From UBA8199 sp035358715 (GTDB taxonomy: Bacteria; Verrucomicrobiota; Verrucomicrobiia; Limisphaerales; UBA8199), in NCBI GenBank assembly GCA_035358715.1, contig DAOPPX010000189.1, positions 1 to 6,550 of the forward strand: a stretch of 6,550 nucleotides of DNA, read 5' to 3'. The translations under genes were made by a program, and so were the position numbers. Shown here piece by piece: positions 1-5,650 of this stretch. Each line of letters opens with the position of its first letter. Positions within the stretch are counted from its first letter, which is position 1. The notes beneath the pieces were generated by a model that was not told the DNA's origin, made no database searches, and worked only from the letters and a program-made list of their open reading frames with translations.

Positions 1-87
1 CAACTGGCGTGGCATGGGCCAACCTTAAGCTAACACCCGGACGCCAATCCACCCAAATTATGCACTAATCTATGGGTTGACCCCTTT

Positions 88-162
88 TCCAACGGAGCGA
101 GCCCGGCGAGCGAAGTCGTCCTCCGGGTTGGCCACTCCGCCACGGGCGGAGTGGCTGACGTT
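88..162. repeat. Hairpin repeat, copy 1
   Basis: This is the first of two units spaced 77 bases apart. Over 64 aligned positions (97-160 against 174-237) I count 54 matches by hand. It contains a perfect 11-base-pair stem, GCCACTCCGCC (131-141) with GGCGGAGTGGC (145-155), closed by the triloop ACG. The outer part (97-130) is also shared with copy 2 but does not form an obvious perfect stem. Folding could occur on either strand. Confidence 0.8.
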
Positions 163-164
163 CC

Positions 165-239
165 TCCGGCGGGGCGAGCCTGACGAGCGGAGCCGTCCAC
201 CTGGTTAGCCACACCGCCACGGGCGGTGTGGCTGGCGTT
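165..239. repeat. Hairpin repeat, copy 2
   Basis: This is the second unit. Its stem is GCCACACCGCC (208-218) with GGCGGTGTGGC (222-232), the same ACG triloop, and one extra A-T pair (207/233). Compared with copy 1, the sixth stem position is T-A in one and A-T in the other, so both sides changed and pairing was kept. This suggests the fold has been maintained, as RNA or as a cruciform. Confidence 0.8.
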
Positions 240-256
240 ACCCCCATAGACCACTA

Positions 257-364
257 GAAGTGTAGTCTGTCGATTCCATTAGAAGAGAGGCCAGTGCTGT
301 TGGCGAGGGGCAACTTCTCTTCGACCTGCTCGCGGGTGGATATGCCGATCCTAACCAAATCTCC
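257..364 (-). other. Gene-free 3' region with weak stem-loop
   Basis: Between the last gene and the repeat element I see no coding region. GAAGAGA at 282-288 can pair with TCTCTTC at 316-322, extended by a G-U and a G-C pair, around a loop of more than 20 bases. It lies where a terminator for the minus-strand cluster could be. On the minus strand it is not followed by a T-run, so a rho-independent terminator is not supported. Confidence 0.2.
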
Positions 365-838
365 CTATGGGTGGCCGTAGCGTCGATGCACATGGTCTCT
401 CTGTCTGCAATTTGCAACTACTTGTTCTGCGGAGAGCAGCGAGTTCGTTTCTATCGCGGCGAACCAGACGCGTGCGCGTTCTGCATAGAGTTGGGCTTCC
501 GCCTTGCTGCCTATCTCTTGGAACAAAAGAGCTAGCCTTGCACAAAGAAACATGCGGACCGCGAATTCTTCGCGATCCATTGAAGGCGTTGGTCCCTCTG
601 CGCCGAGGAACGAACACAGATTAGTCCCCTCCCAAAGTGCGATCTGTGGTGGCTGGGCCTCGTAGGCGGTTCGAAACCTGCCGAAAAGATAAGCCTTTTC
701 TCCCTGAGAGACTATCTGGAGGCTCTGCAACGCGATCCGAGACTCCGTGTAGGACCCCAGCGCCCAACCAGCTAGACCGCTGACCGCAGCAGTAGCGCCC
801 AAAACAATGGCGCCGAAGAGTTTTGATTTCCGTTTCAT
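365..838 (-). CDS. Membrane-anchored helical protein, TPR-like, unknown function
   Basis: I do not recognise this gene. From the ATG at 838 it encodes 157 aa. The start MKRKSKLF followed by a hydrophobic stretch (about residues 7-28, rich in Gly/Ala/Val) looks like an uncleaved signal anchor, leaving the rest outside the cytoplasm. Residues about 90-135 are amphipathic helix, and RLALLFQEIGSKAEAQLYAE resembles one TPR helix pair. The tail is polar and undistinguished. A longer start at 889 would overlap the preceding mini-RHS gene by 7 bases (ATGGTAG), but it would place 17 polar residues before the lysine-rich anchor, so 838 is preferred. It is the last gene of the cluster and the direct follower of the 883-1473 mini-RHS gene, making it a candidate partner. 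Function is not inferable from sequence alone. Confidence 0.65.
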   Translation of the reverse strand: MKRKSKLFGAIVLGATAAVSGLAGWALGSYTESRIALQSLQIVSQGEKAYLFGRFRTAYEAQPPQIALWEGTNLCSFLGAEGPTPSMDREEFAVRMFLCARLALLFQEIGSKAEAQLYAERARVWFAAIETNSLLSAEQVVANCRQRDHVHRRYGHP

Positions 839-882
839 AATAGCGTTCGTGTGCCGCAAACGGTAGCGCATCAAGCTATGAA

Positions 883-1473
883 CTACCATTCAATCGGAGG
901 CGCGGTCGGCGTGAAGGGGAGTGACGCCGGCGCCCCCGTCACTGGGAGGTCGATCGCACCCTTAATCAGGGTGCCCTGCCACGGAAATGTCGCCGGAGGG
1001 ACAAAGTTAGCGCCCTTCTGACATTCCTCAATCATCTTCTTAGCCTCCTTCATGCAGAGAGCAATCGCCTCCATCCTTATGGTCGCCCACTCTGCCCAGT
1101 CCCAAGCGTTACCCTCTTCCGGCTCCTTCGGTATTGCATCCTTGCATTTCTTCGCCCATTTGTTGACCTTGGAAATGCATCTTTTCATTGCGCACCACCT
1201 GAAAAAGCCAAACCCTCCCCAGGAGAGGCCAGAGCGGTCAACACGTTGAGTCGGGCTATTCCGTACAAAGGCGTATAGGTTCGGTCCGTCACCGAACAGG
1301 TCCGGCTCACGACCTCTCACAAGTTCGAAGCCCGGTTCTCCGAGCGGGTCTGTATTTAGCCACCTCTGCACACCAGGGTCGTAATACGCAAAAGCAGTCT
1401 GGTGCGAAAGGAGTGTGAAGAGCAGTGGTGCCAAGTTGGCTATCAGTTTCTTGCGGGTTGGGCTCATACTCAT
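883..1473 (-). CDS. Secreted mini-RHS core protein with Cys-rich helical tail
   Basis: This 196-aa protein (or 194 from Met3) has a lysine-containing n-region, a hydrophobic core and a signal-peptide end TAFA at residues 26-29. Cleavage would expose YYDPGVQRWLNTDP. The second half of the RHS-associated core, NLYAFVRNSPTQRVDRSGL, ends near residue 83. In full-length Rhs proteins this core precedes the variable C-terminal domain, but here no YD-repeat shell exists. The tail (about 84-196) is helical and charged, with Cys at 94, 99, 110, 140 and 151, then a Pro-rich end. Five cysteines in an exported domain suggest disulfides. It starts 15 bases after the upstream TPR gene, with only a weak AAGAAAG-like RBS, and ends overlapping or just ahead of the 365-838 gene. 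Of the four copies it diverges most at the core (NTDP instead of NRDP). Its activity is unknown. Confidence 0.85.
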   Translation of the reverse strand: MSMSPTRKKLIANLAPLLFTLLSHQTAFAYYDPGVQRWLNTDPLGEPGFELVRGREPDLFGDGPNLYAFVRNSPTQRVDRSGLSWGGFGFFRWCAMKRCISKVNKWAKKCKDAIPKEPEEGNAWDWAEWATIRMEAIALCMKEAKKMIEECQKGANFVPPATFPWQGTLIKGAIDLPVTGAPASLPFTPTAPPIEW

Positions 1474-1488
1474 GCTTTCTTGCGGGAT

Positions 1489-1908
1489 TCATTGTTGCCG
1501 AATCTTGAGGAGCGGATTGGGGTCGAGAGGAACGCCGGGCTGCGGGGTGACGGTGGTCGAGGGTGGTGGTGGAAGCAGCGGTGCGGCTTGGGCATAGGCT
1601 GGGGGAAGGCCGGCGCGCGAGACGCGCCCGGCATTCCCAGGCGGGGCGCCCGCGCTACGGTCCGGGTGCTGCGCGTCCGCTGGCAGAAGGCGATAGGGCC
1701 TGGAGCCGGGCCCCATCCGCACGGCCTGGGCGTAGCAGGCGGTTGCCTCCGGCATCCCTCTTGCCTCCTTCAGGCAATGGCTACGCAGGGAAAGGAAGAG
1801 GGCCAGTTCCTCGGCCGGCGCAAGCGATTTCAGGTAGCCGTGGGCCCGGATCTCCTCGTCGCTGACCGGGAAGGGCCACGGCTTGATTCCAAGAGGCTTA
1901 GCTTTCAT
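1489..1908 (-). CDS. Stand-alone TPR-tail paralogue (truncated duplicate)
   Basis: From the ATG at 1908 this encodes 139 aa. The ATG overlaps the TGA of the preceding transglutaminase gene as ATGA, which argues for this start over the longer frame from 1995 and suggests translational coupling. Residues about 10-70 (WPFPVSDEEI, GYLKSLAPAEELALFLSLR, then a TPR-like GMPEATACYAQAV) match the C-terminal part of the SirB1-like protein encoded at 3678-4604, and the DNA is also clearly alike. The catalytic half is absent, and the copy begins just where the TPR tail begins in the other. After GSRPYRLL the sequences part, and this copy continues into a Pro-rich tail (PLLPPPPS and onward). No signal peptide is visible. 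It may be a decaying fragment or a domain split off to act with the upstream enzyme. Confidence 0.6.
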   Translation of the reverse strand: MKAKPLGIKPWPFPVSDEEIRAHGYLKSLAPAEELALFLSLRSHCLKEARGMPEATACYAQAVRMGPGSRPYRLLPADAQHPDRSAGAPPGNAGRVSRAGLPPAYAQAAPLLPPPPSTTVTPQPGVPLDPNPLLKIRQQ

Positions 1909-3101
1909 CTCTCCGCGGCCGGTCGATTCAGGCGAGCATCTATCTCCGCAATGGTTTGCTGTGTCATTCGCGCACTTCGCTCGTCCTGGCAGCAATCGTA
2001 GGCCTTCTCGTAACAGCGTTTTGCTTCGACCAGGTTGCCTCGCGCTGCATTAAGGTAGCCCAGCATCGCGTGAAGCTTGGGCATGCGTGGAGCCAGGTGG
2101 ATGGCCCTCGCCAGGAAACGCTCGGCTCGTGTGAACTTGGCCTCCTGAAAGGCCAAGACGGCCTGAGCGTAATAAGTCATTGGCCCCCGCGGCTCCAGCC
2201 GCCGCATCAGACGCAGCCGCTCGCCTGCTTCTACCCACCGACGCTCACCTGCCAATTTGTCAAACAGGCTCGCCTGGACGACGGCTAGGGTGGGAGCCAG
2301 TTTGCAGGCTATCTGACAGGCTGCGGGGCAATCCACCATCCCCGATAAGAAAACGCCAGCTGCCTGTAAATCGTCCAGCACGGTAAACCTCTTGTGAGGA
2401 ACCCCGAACCGCGAATACGCCGGGTCAACCAGGAAGGCTTTGCCGCCGATGAAGACTGCCGCGCAGGCATGGTAATTCCATGCTCCGTAGCAGTCTTGTT
2501 CGACAAATACAGTGTAAGCTTTCAGATGCACTGCACGAGCCAACGCTACATACACATAGGTCAGCTCCTGGCACAGAAAGGACTCTCCTGGCATGTCCCA
2601 CGCTGCAAAGACCTCCTGAGCCGTACGGTACTGGCGGCCGTGCACTGGCTTCATAGCCACCCGGGTTGCCATCAAATCGTAAAGCGTTCTGGCCCGGCGC
2701 AAGTCATTTGTCGCGGCGGCTGTTAGCTCGCGCCCCCAGCGGTTCATCTCGGGAGTGGCCGCGACCGGGTTGACGACCAGTGACACCTCCTCCGGTTTAA
2801 GCGTCGCCTGTAACGCTGCAACCAGGGCTGTTGCGGTGTAGTCTCTCGGTGCCGTGGCCGTTGAACTTACTGGCGAAGGTTCGGCCGGACGTTTGTCGGT
2901 CTGCCAAGCGCAGGTAATTCTCGGGGCTTGTTGTGGTCGTTGGTCCTGGCCAAAGCTGGACCCCGACAGAGCCGCCCAGGCCAGAAGAGCTACCAGTCTC
3001 GCGGAGAGAAGGAGTGGCCTGCGCGCGACAGCAACCTCGTGTCTTGATCTCATCCAGGCCCGGATTACAGCGTCAATGATCTGAGTAGTGGCGTAGGCCA
3101 T
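1905..3101 (-). CDS. Transglutaminase-like protein with TPR tail
   Basis: This 398-aa protein has a transglutaminase/papain-like core followed by TPRs. The catalytic triad reads as Cys177 (ESFLCQELTYVYVALAR), His211 (WNYHACAAVFIGG) and Asp226 (FLVDPAY), in the usual order. Residues about 290-385 form TPR-like helix pairs, for example AKFTRAERFLARAIHLAP and GNLVEAKRCYEKAYD. The N-terminus has an arginine-flanked hydrophobic segment (about 29-46), ending near SSFG, consistent with export. The family contains proteases, cross-linking enzymes and amidases, so the reaction cannot be named. The ATG at 3101 lies one base after the TAG of the mini-RHS gene (TAGAATG), favouring coupling. Met17 at 3053 would give a more typical signal peptide, and neither has a clear Shine-Dalgarno. 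The stop overlaps the next start (ATGA). Confidence 0.8.
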   Translation of the reverse strand: MAYATTQIIDAVIRAWMRSRHEVAVARRPLLLSARLVALLAWAALSGSSFGQDQRPQQAPRITCAWQTDKRPAEPSPVSSTATAPRDYTATALVAALQATLKPEEVSLVVNPVAATPEMNRWGRELTAAATNDLRRARTLYDLMATRVAMKPVHGRQYRTAQEVFAAWDMPGESFLCQELTYVYVALARAVHLKAYTVFVEQDCYGAWNYHACAAVFIGGKAFLVDPAYSRFGVPHKRFTVLDDLQAAGVFLSGMVDCPAACQIACKLAPTLAVVQASLFDKLAGERRWVEAGERLRLMRRLEPRGPMTYYAQAVLAFQEAKFTRAERFLARAIHLAPRMPKLHAMLGYLNAARGNLVEAKRCYEKAYDCCQDERSARMTQQTIAEIDARLNRPAAER

Positions 3102-3102
3102 T

Positions 3103-3573
3103 CTATCTGGAGGGGAGGGTCGGATTTGTTGGAGACGGGATAGCCGGCGGTGGGTTTGTCGGATGCGGAAGTGTTGGTGGCGGGTTGGTGGACGGGGGCA
3201 GGGTTGGTCGCGCGACCCGCGGCGGTGGGTTCGTTGTGGGTGGATTGGTTATTACCGGGCCGGTAATGGGCGGATTAACAACATTCCCACACCAAGTGGG
3301 GTACTGCCCCGGCGGCGGATAGCCAGGCGGGTCATGCGGCGACGGCTTCGAGGGCTGGTTCCATGGCCAGTTCCACAAGCCCTCTGTGTCCACAAAACTC
3401 ATCGGGCTATTGCCGATGAATTGATAGAGGTTCGTTCCTCCTGCCTCTTGCATTGGGTCCCGGTTTATCCAGCGCTGCACACTTGGGTCGTAATAGGCGG
3501 AGGCGGACAAGGATGGCAATAGGGCGCTTAGCAGGAGCAGCCGTAACAGGTGATTCCCTGGAGACTGTTTCAT
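3103..3573 (-). CDS. Secreted mini-RHS core protein with Pro/Asn/Thr repeat tail
   Basis: From the ATG at 3573 this encodes 156 aa. The frame is open further upstream to 3903, but MKQSPGNHLLRLLLLSALL is a standard signal-peptide start, and the longer form would put over 100 compositionally odd residues in front of it. Cleavage after SASA (residue 26) exposes YYDPSVQRWINRDP. The short-linker core NLYQFIGNSPMSFVDTEGL follows to about residue 66. The tail is low-complexity: a Trp/Pro stretch (LWNWPWNQP), one Cys at 95, then repeated TNPPP-type units to the end, resembling extended cell-wall or spacer segments rather than a folded toxin domain. The gene lies 104 bases after the SirB1-like gene, the widest gap in the cluster, with no convincing promoter or RBS there. 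The next gene begins one base after its stop. Confidence 0.8.
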   Translation of the reverse strand: MKQSPGNHLLRLLLLSALLPSLSASAYYDPSVQRWINRDPMQEAGGTNLYQFIGNSPMSFVDTEGLWNWPWNQPSKPSPHDPPGYPPPGQYPTWCGNVVNPPITGPVITNPPTTNPPPRVARPTLPPSTNPPPTLPHPTNPPPAIPSPTNPTLPSR

Positions 3574-3677
3574 CAATAGCGATAACAGCAGTCGGCTGGG
3601 CGGTTTCCAAGAGAAAACAGCTACCAAAACGCGACGTTCTTGAGAGGGGTGGTTAGGGCCGGTGTCATTTTGCGGGT

Positions 3678-4604
3678 TCAAATCGCTCCCTGCTGAGCCT
3701 GGGCGAGAAGCAGGCGGTAAGGTCTGGAACCGGGAGCCAGCCGAACGGACTCGGCGTAACTGGCAATTGCCTCCGGCATCCGCCCTGCCTCCTTTAGGCA
3801 ATGGCCGCGCAGGGAAAGGAATAACGCGAGTTCCTCGACCGGCGTCAGCGACTTGAGGTAGCCGTCCGCGCGGATTTCCTCCTCGGTCACAGGAAAGGGC
3901 CACTGCTTGAAGTGCTCGTCACCGTATCTGTTCATGCCTTTGGCGGTGGCCTCCAGGTCGAACCGCTCGCCAGCGCCTTCCCAGCGGAGAAACACGTGCG
4001 CCTTGGTGGTGGTCAGCCTCAGCGGGTAGCCCAGGCGCCGTCCAATGGCGACATAGAGGACCGGCATGGAGCTGCAGGTGCCGAGGCGGAGGTTGAGAGT
4101 TGATGATTGAGGTTTGAGAGGCGATTGCAGGAGGCCGTGGATGAAGATGTCGCGTGAGTTGGCAAAGAAATGGTCGTTGGGGTCCAGATTGGCGGGCGTG
4201 GTGATCAGCTCCGGGTTGTAGCGGATGGAGAAGTCCTCATACAGCACCACCGCCATCATCAGCATCCGGAAGTAGCCCTCGGATGACTCGAACTCTCCGG
4301 GGTTTGCCCTGTACCGATAAAGGTGCCGCTCCGTTTCGGACCTGACGCGCTCAGCCCACCGGTCTAGCGTGGCGACGCACTCTTGCGGACTCAGGTTTTC
4401 TGCGCCCGGGAGCCCCTGGGCACAGAGGAGATTTAGAAGCGCAGTGTCGGAGCGGCTGATTAGGGCGGGGGAGGACGCGAGGAGTTCGCTCAAGCTCGTG
4501 GGAGTTCGGACATCAGCCTGTGGCTTTGGGATAATACCCGCTCCTCCAAAGTGGCCCGCAAGCTGGCACCAGCCCCAACCGAGCAGCAGCACTGCTGGCA
4601 ACAA
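3678..4604 (-). CDS. SirB1-like transglutaminase-core/TPR protein, start disrupted
   Basis: Numbered from the TTG at 4604, this is a 308-aa protein of the SirB1 type (transglutaminase core followed by TPR). Cys177 (RLGTCSSMPVLYVAIGRRLG), His203 (KAHVFLRW) and Asp216 (RFDLEAT) form the expected triad. Residues about 236-305 carry WPFPVTEEEI and one TPR (RMPEAIASYAESVRLAPGS). The N-terminus AVLLLGWGWCQLAGHF is the hydrophobic part of a signal peptide without its basic n-region. That n-region is present just upstream as MKTKTKCFL from the ATG at 4637, but an in-frame TAG at 4608-4610 interrupts it. Translation may restart at TTG 4604 or the gene may be newly inactivated. The rest of the frame is intact, including the catalytic residues. 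It sits 60 bases after the signal peptidase gene. The chemical activity of this family is not settled. Confidence 0.75.
   Translation of the reverse strand: MLPAVLLLGWGWCQLAGHFGGAGIIPKPQADVRTPTSLSELLASSPALISRSDTALLNLLCAQGLPGAENLSPQECVATLDRWAERVRSETERHLYRYRANPGEFESSEGYFRMLMMAVVLYEDFSIRYNPELITTPANLDPNDHFFANSRDIFIHGLLQSPLKPQSSTLNLRLGTCSSMPVLYVAIGRRLGYPLRLTTTKAHVFLRWEGAGERFDLEATAKGMNRYGDEHFKQWPFPVTEEEIRADGYLKSLTPVEELALFLSLRGHCLKEAGRMPEAIASYAESVRLAPGSRPYRLLLAQAQQGAI
4091..4118. repeat. Four-unit 7-base tandem repeat inside a CDS
   Basis: The plus strand reads GGTTGAG, AGTTGAT, GATTGAG, GTTTGAG, four degenerate heptamers in a row (minus-strand consensus close to CTCAACC). It lies within the SirB1-like gene and encodes the atypical stretch around PLKPQSSTLNL, just ahead of the catalytic Cys. 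Its simple-sequence character contrasts with the surrounding coding DNA and looks like an inserted intergenic-type repeat kept in an open frame. Confidence 0.75.
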
Positions 4605-4607
4605 CGC

Positions 4608-4637
4608 CTAGAGAAAGCACTTCGTCTTTGTTTTCAT
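4608..4637 (-). other. Interrupted signal-peptide start (ATG plus in-frame amber)
   Basis: On the minus strand, an ATG at 4637 opens MKTKTKCFL, then TAG (4610-4608), then GCG TTG TTG continuing in the same frame into the hydrophobic ALLPAVLLLGWGW of the downstream protein. The n-region before the stop and h-region after it together form one normal Sec signal peptide. A single base change (for example CAG, AAG or TGG to TAG) would explain it. A sequencing or assembly error is also possible. Confidence 0.7.
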
Positions 4638-4643
4638 AAGCAA

Positions 4644-4656
4644 GCAGGCGGCCTGC
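4644..4656. other. Short palindrome between genes
   Basis: GCAGGC (4644-4649) and GCCTGC (4651-4656) are exact inverses around one central G. As RNA it could form a 5-base-pair stem with a three-base loop. It lies in the 27 bases between the signal peptidase stop and the ATG at 4637. There is no T-run, so it is unlikely to be a terminator. It might affect access to the next start. Confidence 0.35.
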
Positions 4657-4664
4657 GGGTACCT

Positions 4665-5111
4665 CTATTTGATCACCAATAGAACCCTGCCGCTTATCTG
4701 ATCGCCGCTCACCAAACCCAATTGTCTTGAATCAAGCGCATTGGTTGAGTCGCCTAGCAGGTAATAATAGCCTGCGGGTATGGTGGTTAGGCCATTAGTC
4801 TCCGAGGCACCAGGCACACGATCGCCTGGCACTGCAGCAATTCTGCGAATTGTCGGGATACGCCGGCCGAGAATGTTGAGGTTTACTACCACGAGAGTGC
4901 CCCGGCGCCGCACATCCCAAAGAGCGCTCGCGACCAAAGCGAGATCGCCTTGGTGGATCGAAACCCCCTTCATGGGGTTGCTTGGCTCCATGCTCGTGCT
5001 GGTCATGCTGACGAGACGCAGTTGACCCGCTACGATTGCAAGCCCCATGAGTGTGACAATGGCGAACATAAAGCCAAGTGACATAAACAGGATGCGTCGC
5101 GAACTTGTCAT
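4665..5111 (-). CDS. Signal peptidase I homologue (S26) with Lys-to-Arg at box D
   Basis: This 148-aa protein starts at the ATG at 5111, supported by AGGG at 5119-5122. One N-terminal membrane helix (about 8-28) is followed by the S26 boxes: box B TSTSMEP with nucleophile Ser40, box C-like GDLALV, box D IRRIAAVPGD, and box E GDSTNALDSR. Active bacterial enzymes have Lys in box D (KRxxGxPGD). Here that position is Arg89, codon CGC, followed by Arg90, and the usual Gly is Ala93. Box E is also one residue shorter than in E. coli LepB. Such enzymes remove signal peptides outside the inner membrane. Without the Lys general base the usual Ser-Lys mechanism is doubtful. It is short, as in minimal Gram-positive or SipW-like forms. 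Its place among genes for exported proteins with one shared cut site suggests a dedicated role, which is inference. Confidence 0.85.
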   Translation of the reverse strand: MTSSRRILFMSLGFMFAIVTLMGLAIVAGQLRLVSMTSTSMEPSNPMKGVSIHQGDLALVASALWDVRRRGTLVVVNLNILGRRIPTIRRIAAVPGDRVPGASETNGLTTIPAGYYYLLGDSTNALDSRQLGLVSGDQISGRVLLVIK

Positions 5112-5118
5112 CTGAAGA

Positions 5119-5122
5119 CCCT
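5119..5122 (-). promoter_or_regulatory. Ribosome binding site deciding the signal peptidase start
   Basis: AGGG on the minus strand lies 7 bases before the ATG at 5111. The alternative ATG at 5156 would overlap the preceding gene by 29 bases and add 15 polar residues ahead of the TSSRR n-region, so 5111 is preferred. Confidence 0.55.
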
Positions 5123-5127
5123 GGCGG

Positions 5128-5643
5128 TCAATACCCGACCAGTGGATTGTTAGCATTGGGTGGCTCTGCCGGGCAGTGAGCCCGTGGCGCTACTACATAA
5201 GTAACGGTCCTGGGCACGGAACCGATTTCATCACTGTACCCGCCTGGAACGCAGCTATAGGTGCAGATAGTCGCGTTGGGACCATAATCGGCGTTCGTCG
5301 TGCACTTCTTGATGAGCCTACAGGAATGCGGTACGTATGGTCCACCGAGTTCCTTCTTCGGGAAGAGGCGTGGAACAATAATCCTGATAGGGATTGTGAT
5401 TTGGGTCCCGTCAGGGTCGATTGATGTAGTGGGATAGTTTTCAACAAAGACATAACGGTTAGGACCGTCGCCCAGAACGGACTGCTGTTGGTGCCGGAGC
5501 AACTCGACCCCCCATTCGCCATATGGGTCTCTATTTATCCACCGCTGCATGCCCGGGTCGTAGTAGGCCGAGGCGAGGCTGGGGGCGGAAAGCAGGACCG
5601 CTAGGGCCAATAACCGGATCATCCGGTTCAGTTGTGTGTTCAT
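5128..5643 (-). CDS. Secreted mini-RHS core protein with five-Cys tail
   Basis: This 171-aa protein starts with MNTQLNRMIRLLALAVLLSA, and cleavage after SLASA (residue 26) exposes YYDPGMQRWINRDP. An insert with ELLRHQQQSVLGDGPN precedes the core end (NRYVFVENYP, then SIDPDGT near residue 80). The same ELxR...GDGPN subtype occurs in the 883-1473 protein. The tail (81-171) is short and probably beta-rich, with Cys108, Cys114, Cys127, Cys131 and Cys157; four of the five sit within 24 residues. No known toxin or lectin motif is evident. The signal/core DNA is very close to that of the 5880-6443 gene, and the bases around the two start codons are also alike, so these two are recent duplicates with exchanged tails. 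It begins 7 bases after the small membrane protein gene and is followed after 16 bases by the signal peptidase gene. Confidence 0.87.
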   Translation of the reverse strand: MNTQLNRMIRLLALAVLLSAPSLASAYYDPGMQRWINRDPYGEWGVELLRHQQQSVLGDGPNRYVFVENYPTTSIDPDGTQITIPIRIIVPRLFPKKELGGPYVPHSCRLIKKCTTNADYGPNATICTYSCVPGGYSDEIGSVPRTVTYVVAPRAHCPAEPPNANNPLVGY

Positions 5644-5650
5644 AACAACG

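Larger units (their letters stand above)
63..256. mobile_element. Candidate MITE-like non-coding element
   Basis: Directly visible: TCTATGGG at 69-76 is the exact inverse of CCCATAGA at 243-250. Outside each arm, one spacer base away, sits the same pentamer CACTA (63-67 and 252-256), which would fit a 5-base target duplication. The interior holds two diverged copies of a 75-base hairpin repeat and no credible coding region. That layout resembles a miniature inverted-repeat element or a palindromic intergenic repeat pair downstream of the gene cluster. The arms are short and no transposase is present, so the assignment is tentative. Finding further copies in the same genome would settle it. 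Confidence 0.4.

Noticed and set aside
84..239. CRISPR array
   Set aside because: There are only two long, diverged units of 75 bases with internal hairpins; no spacer pattern and no cas genes.
30..254. Overlapping small minus-strand open frames in the 3' region
   Set aside because: They simply translate the hairpin repeat; no start signal and repetitive, low-complexity products.
282..322. Rho-independent terminator for the cluster
   Set aside because: The stem is short, the loop long, and no T-run follows on the minus strand; listed only as a weak stem-loop.
1402..2001. 199-codon open frame on the plus strand
   Set aside because: It lies opposite the TPR-tail and mini-RHS genes, has a basic, Gly/Arg-rich unnatural composition, and no recognisable motif; a shadow of the high-G+C minus-strand genes.
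2394..2726. 110-codon plus-strand open frame
   Set aside because: It lies antisense to the transglutaminase catalytic region, whose Cys-His-Asp motifs are clear; no motif or RBS of its own.
3574..3903. 110-residue N-terminal extension of the 3103-3573 protein
   Set aside because: The extension overlaps the coding 3' end of the SirB1-like gene and would bury a standard signal peptide. The ATG at 3573 gives the same 26-residue signal length as two sister proteins.
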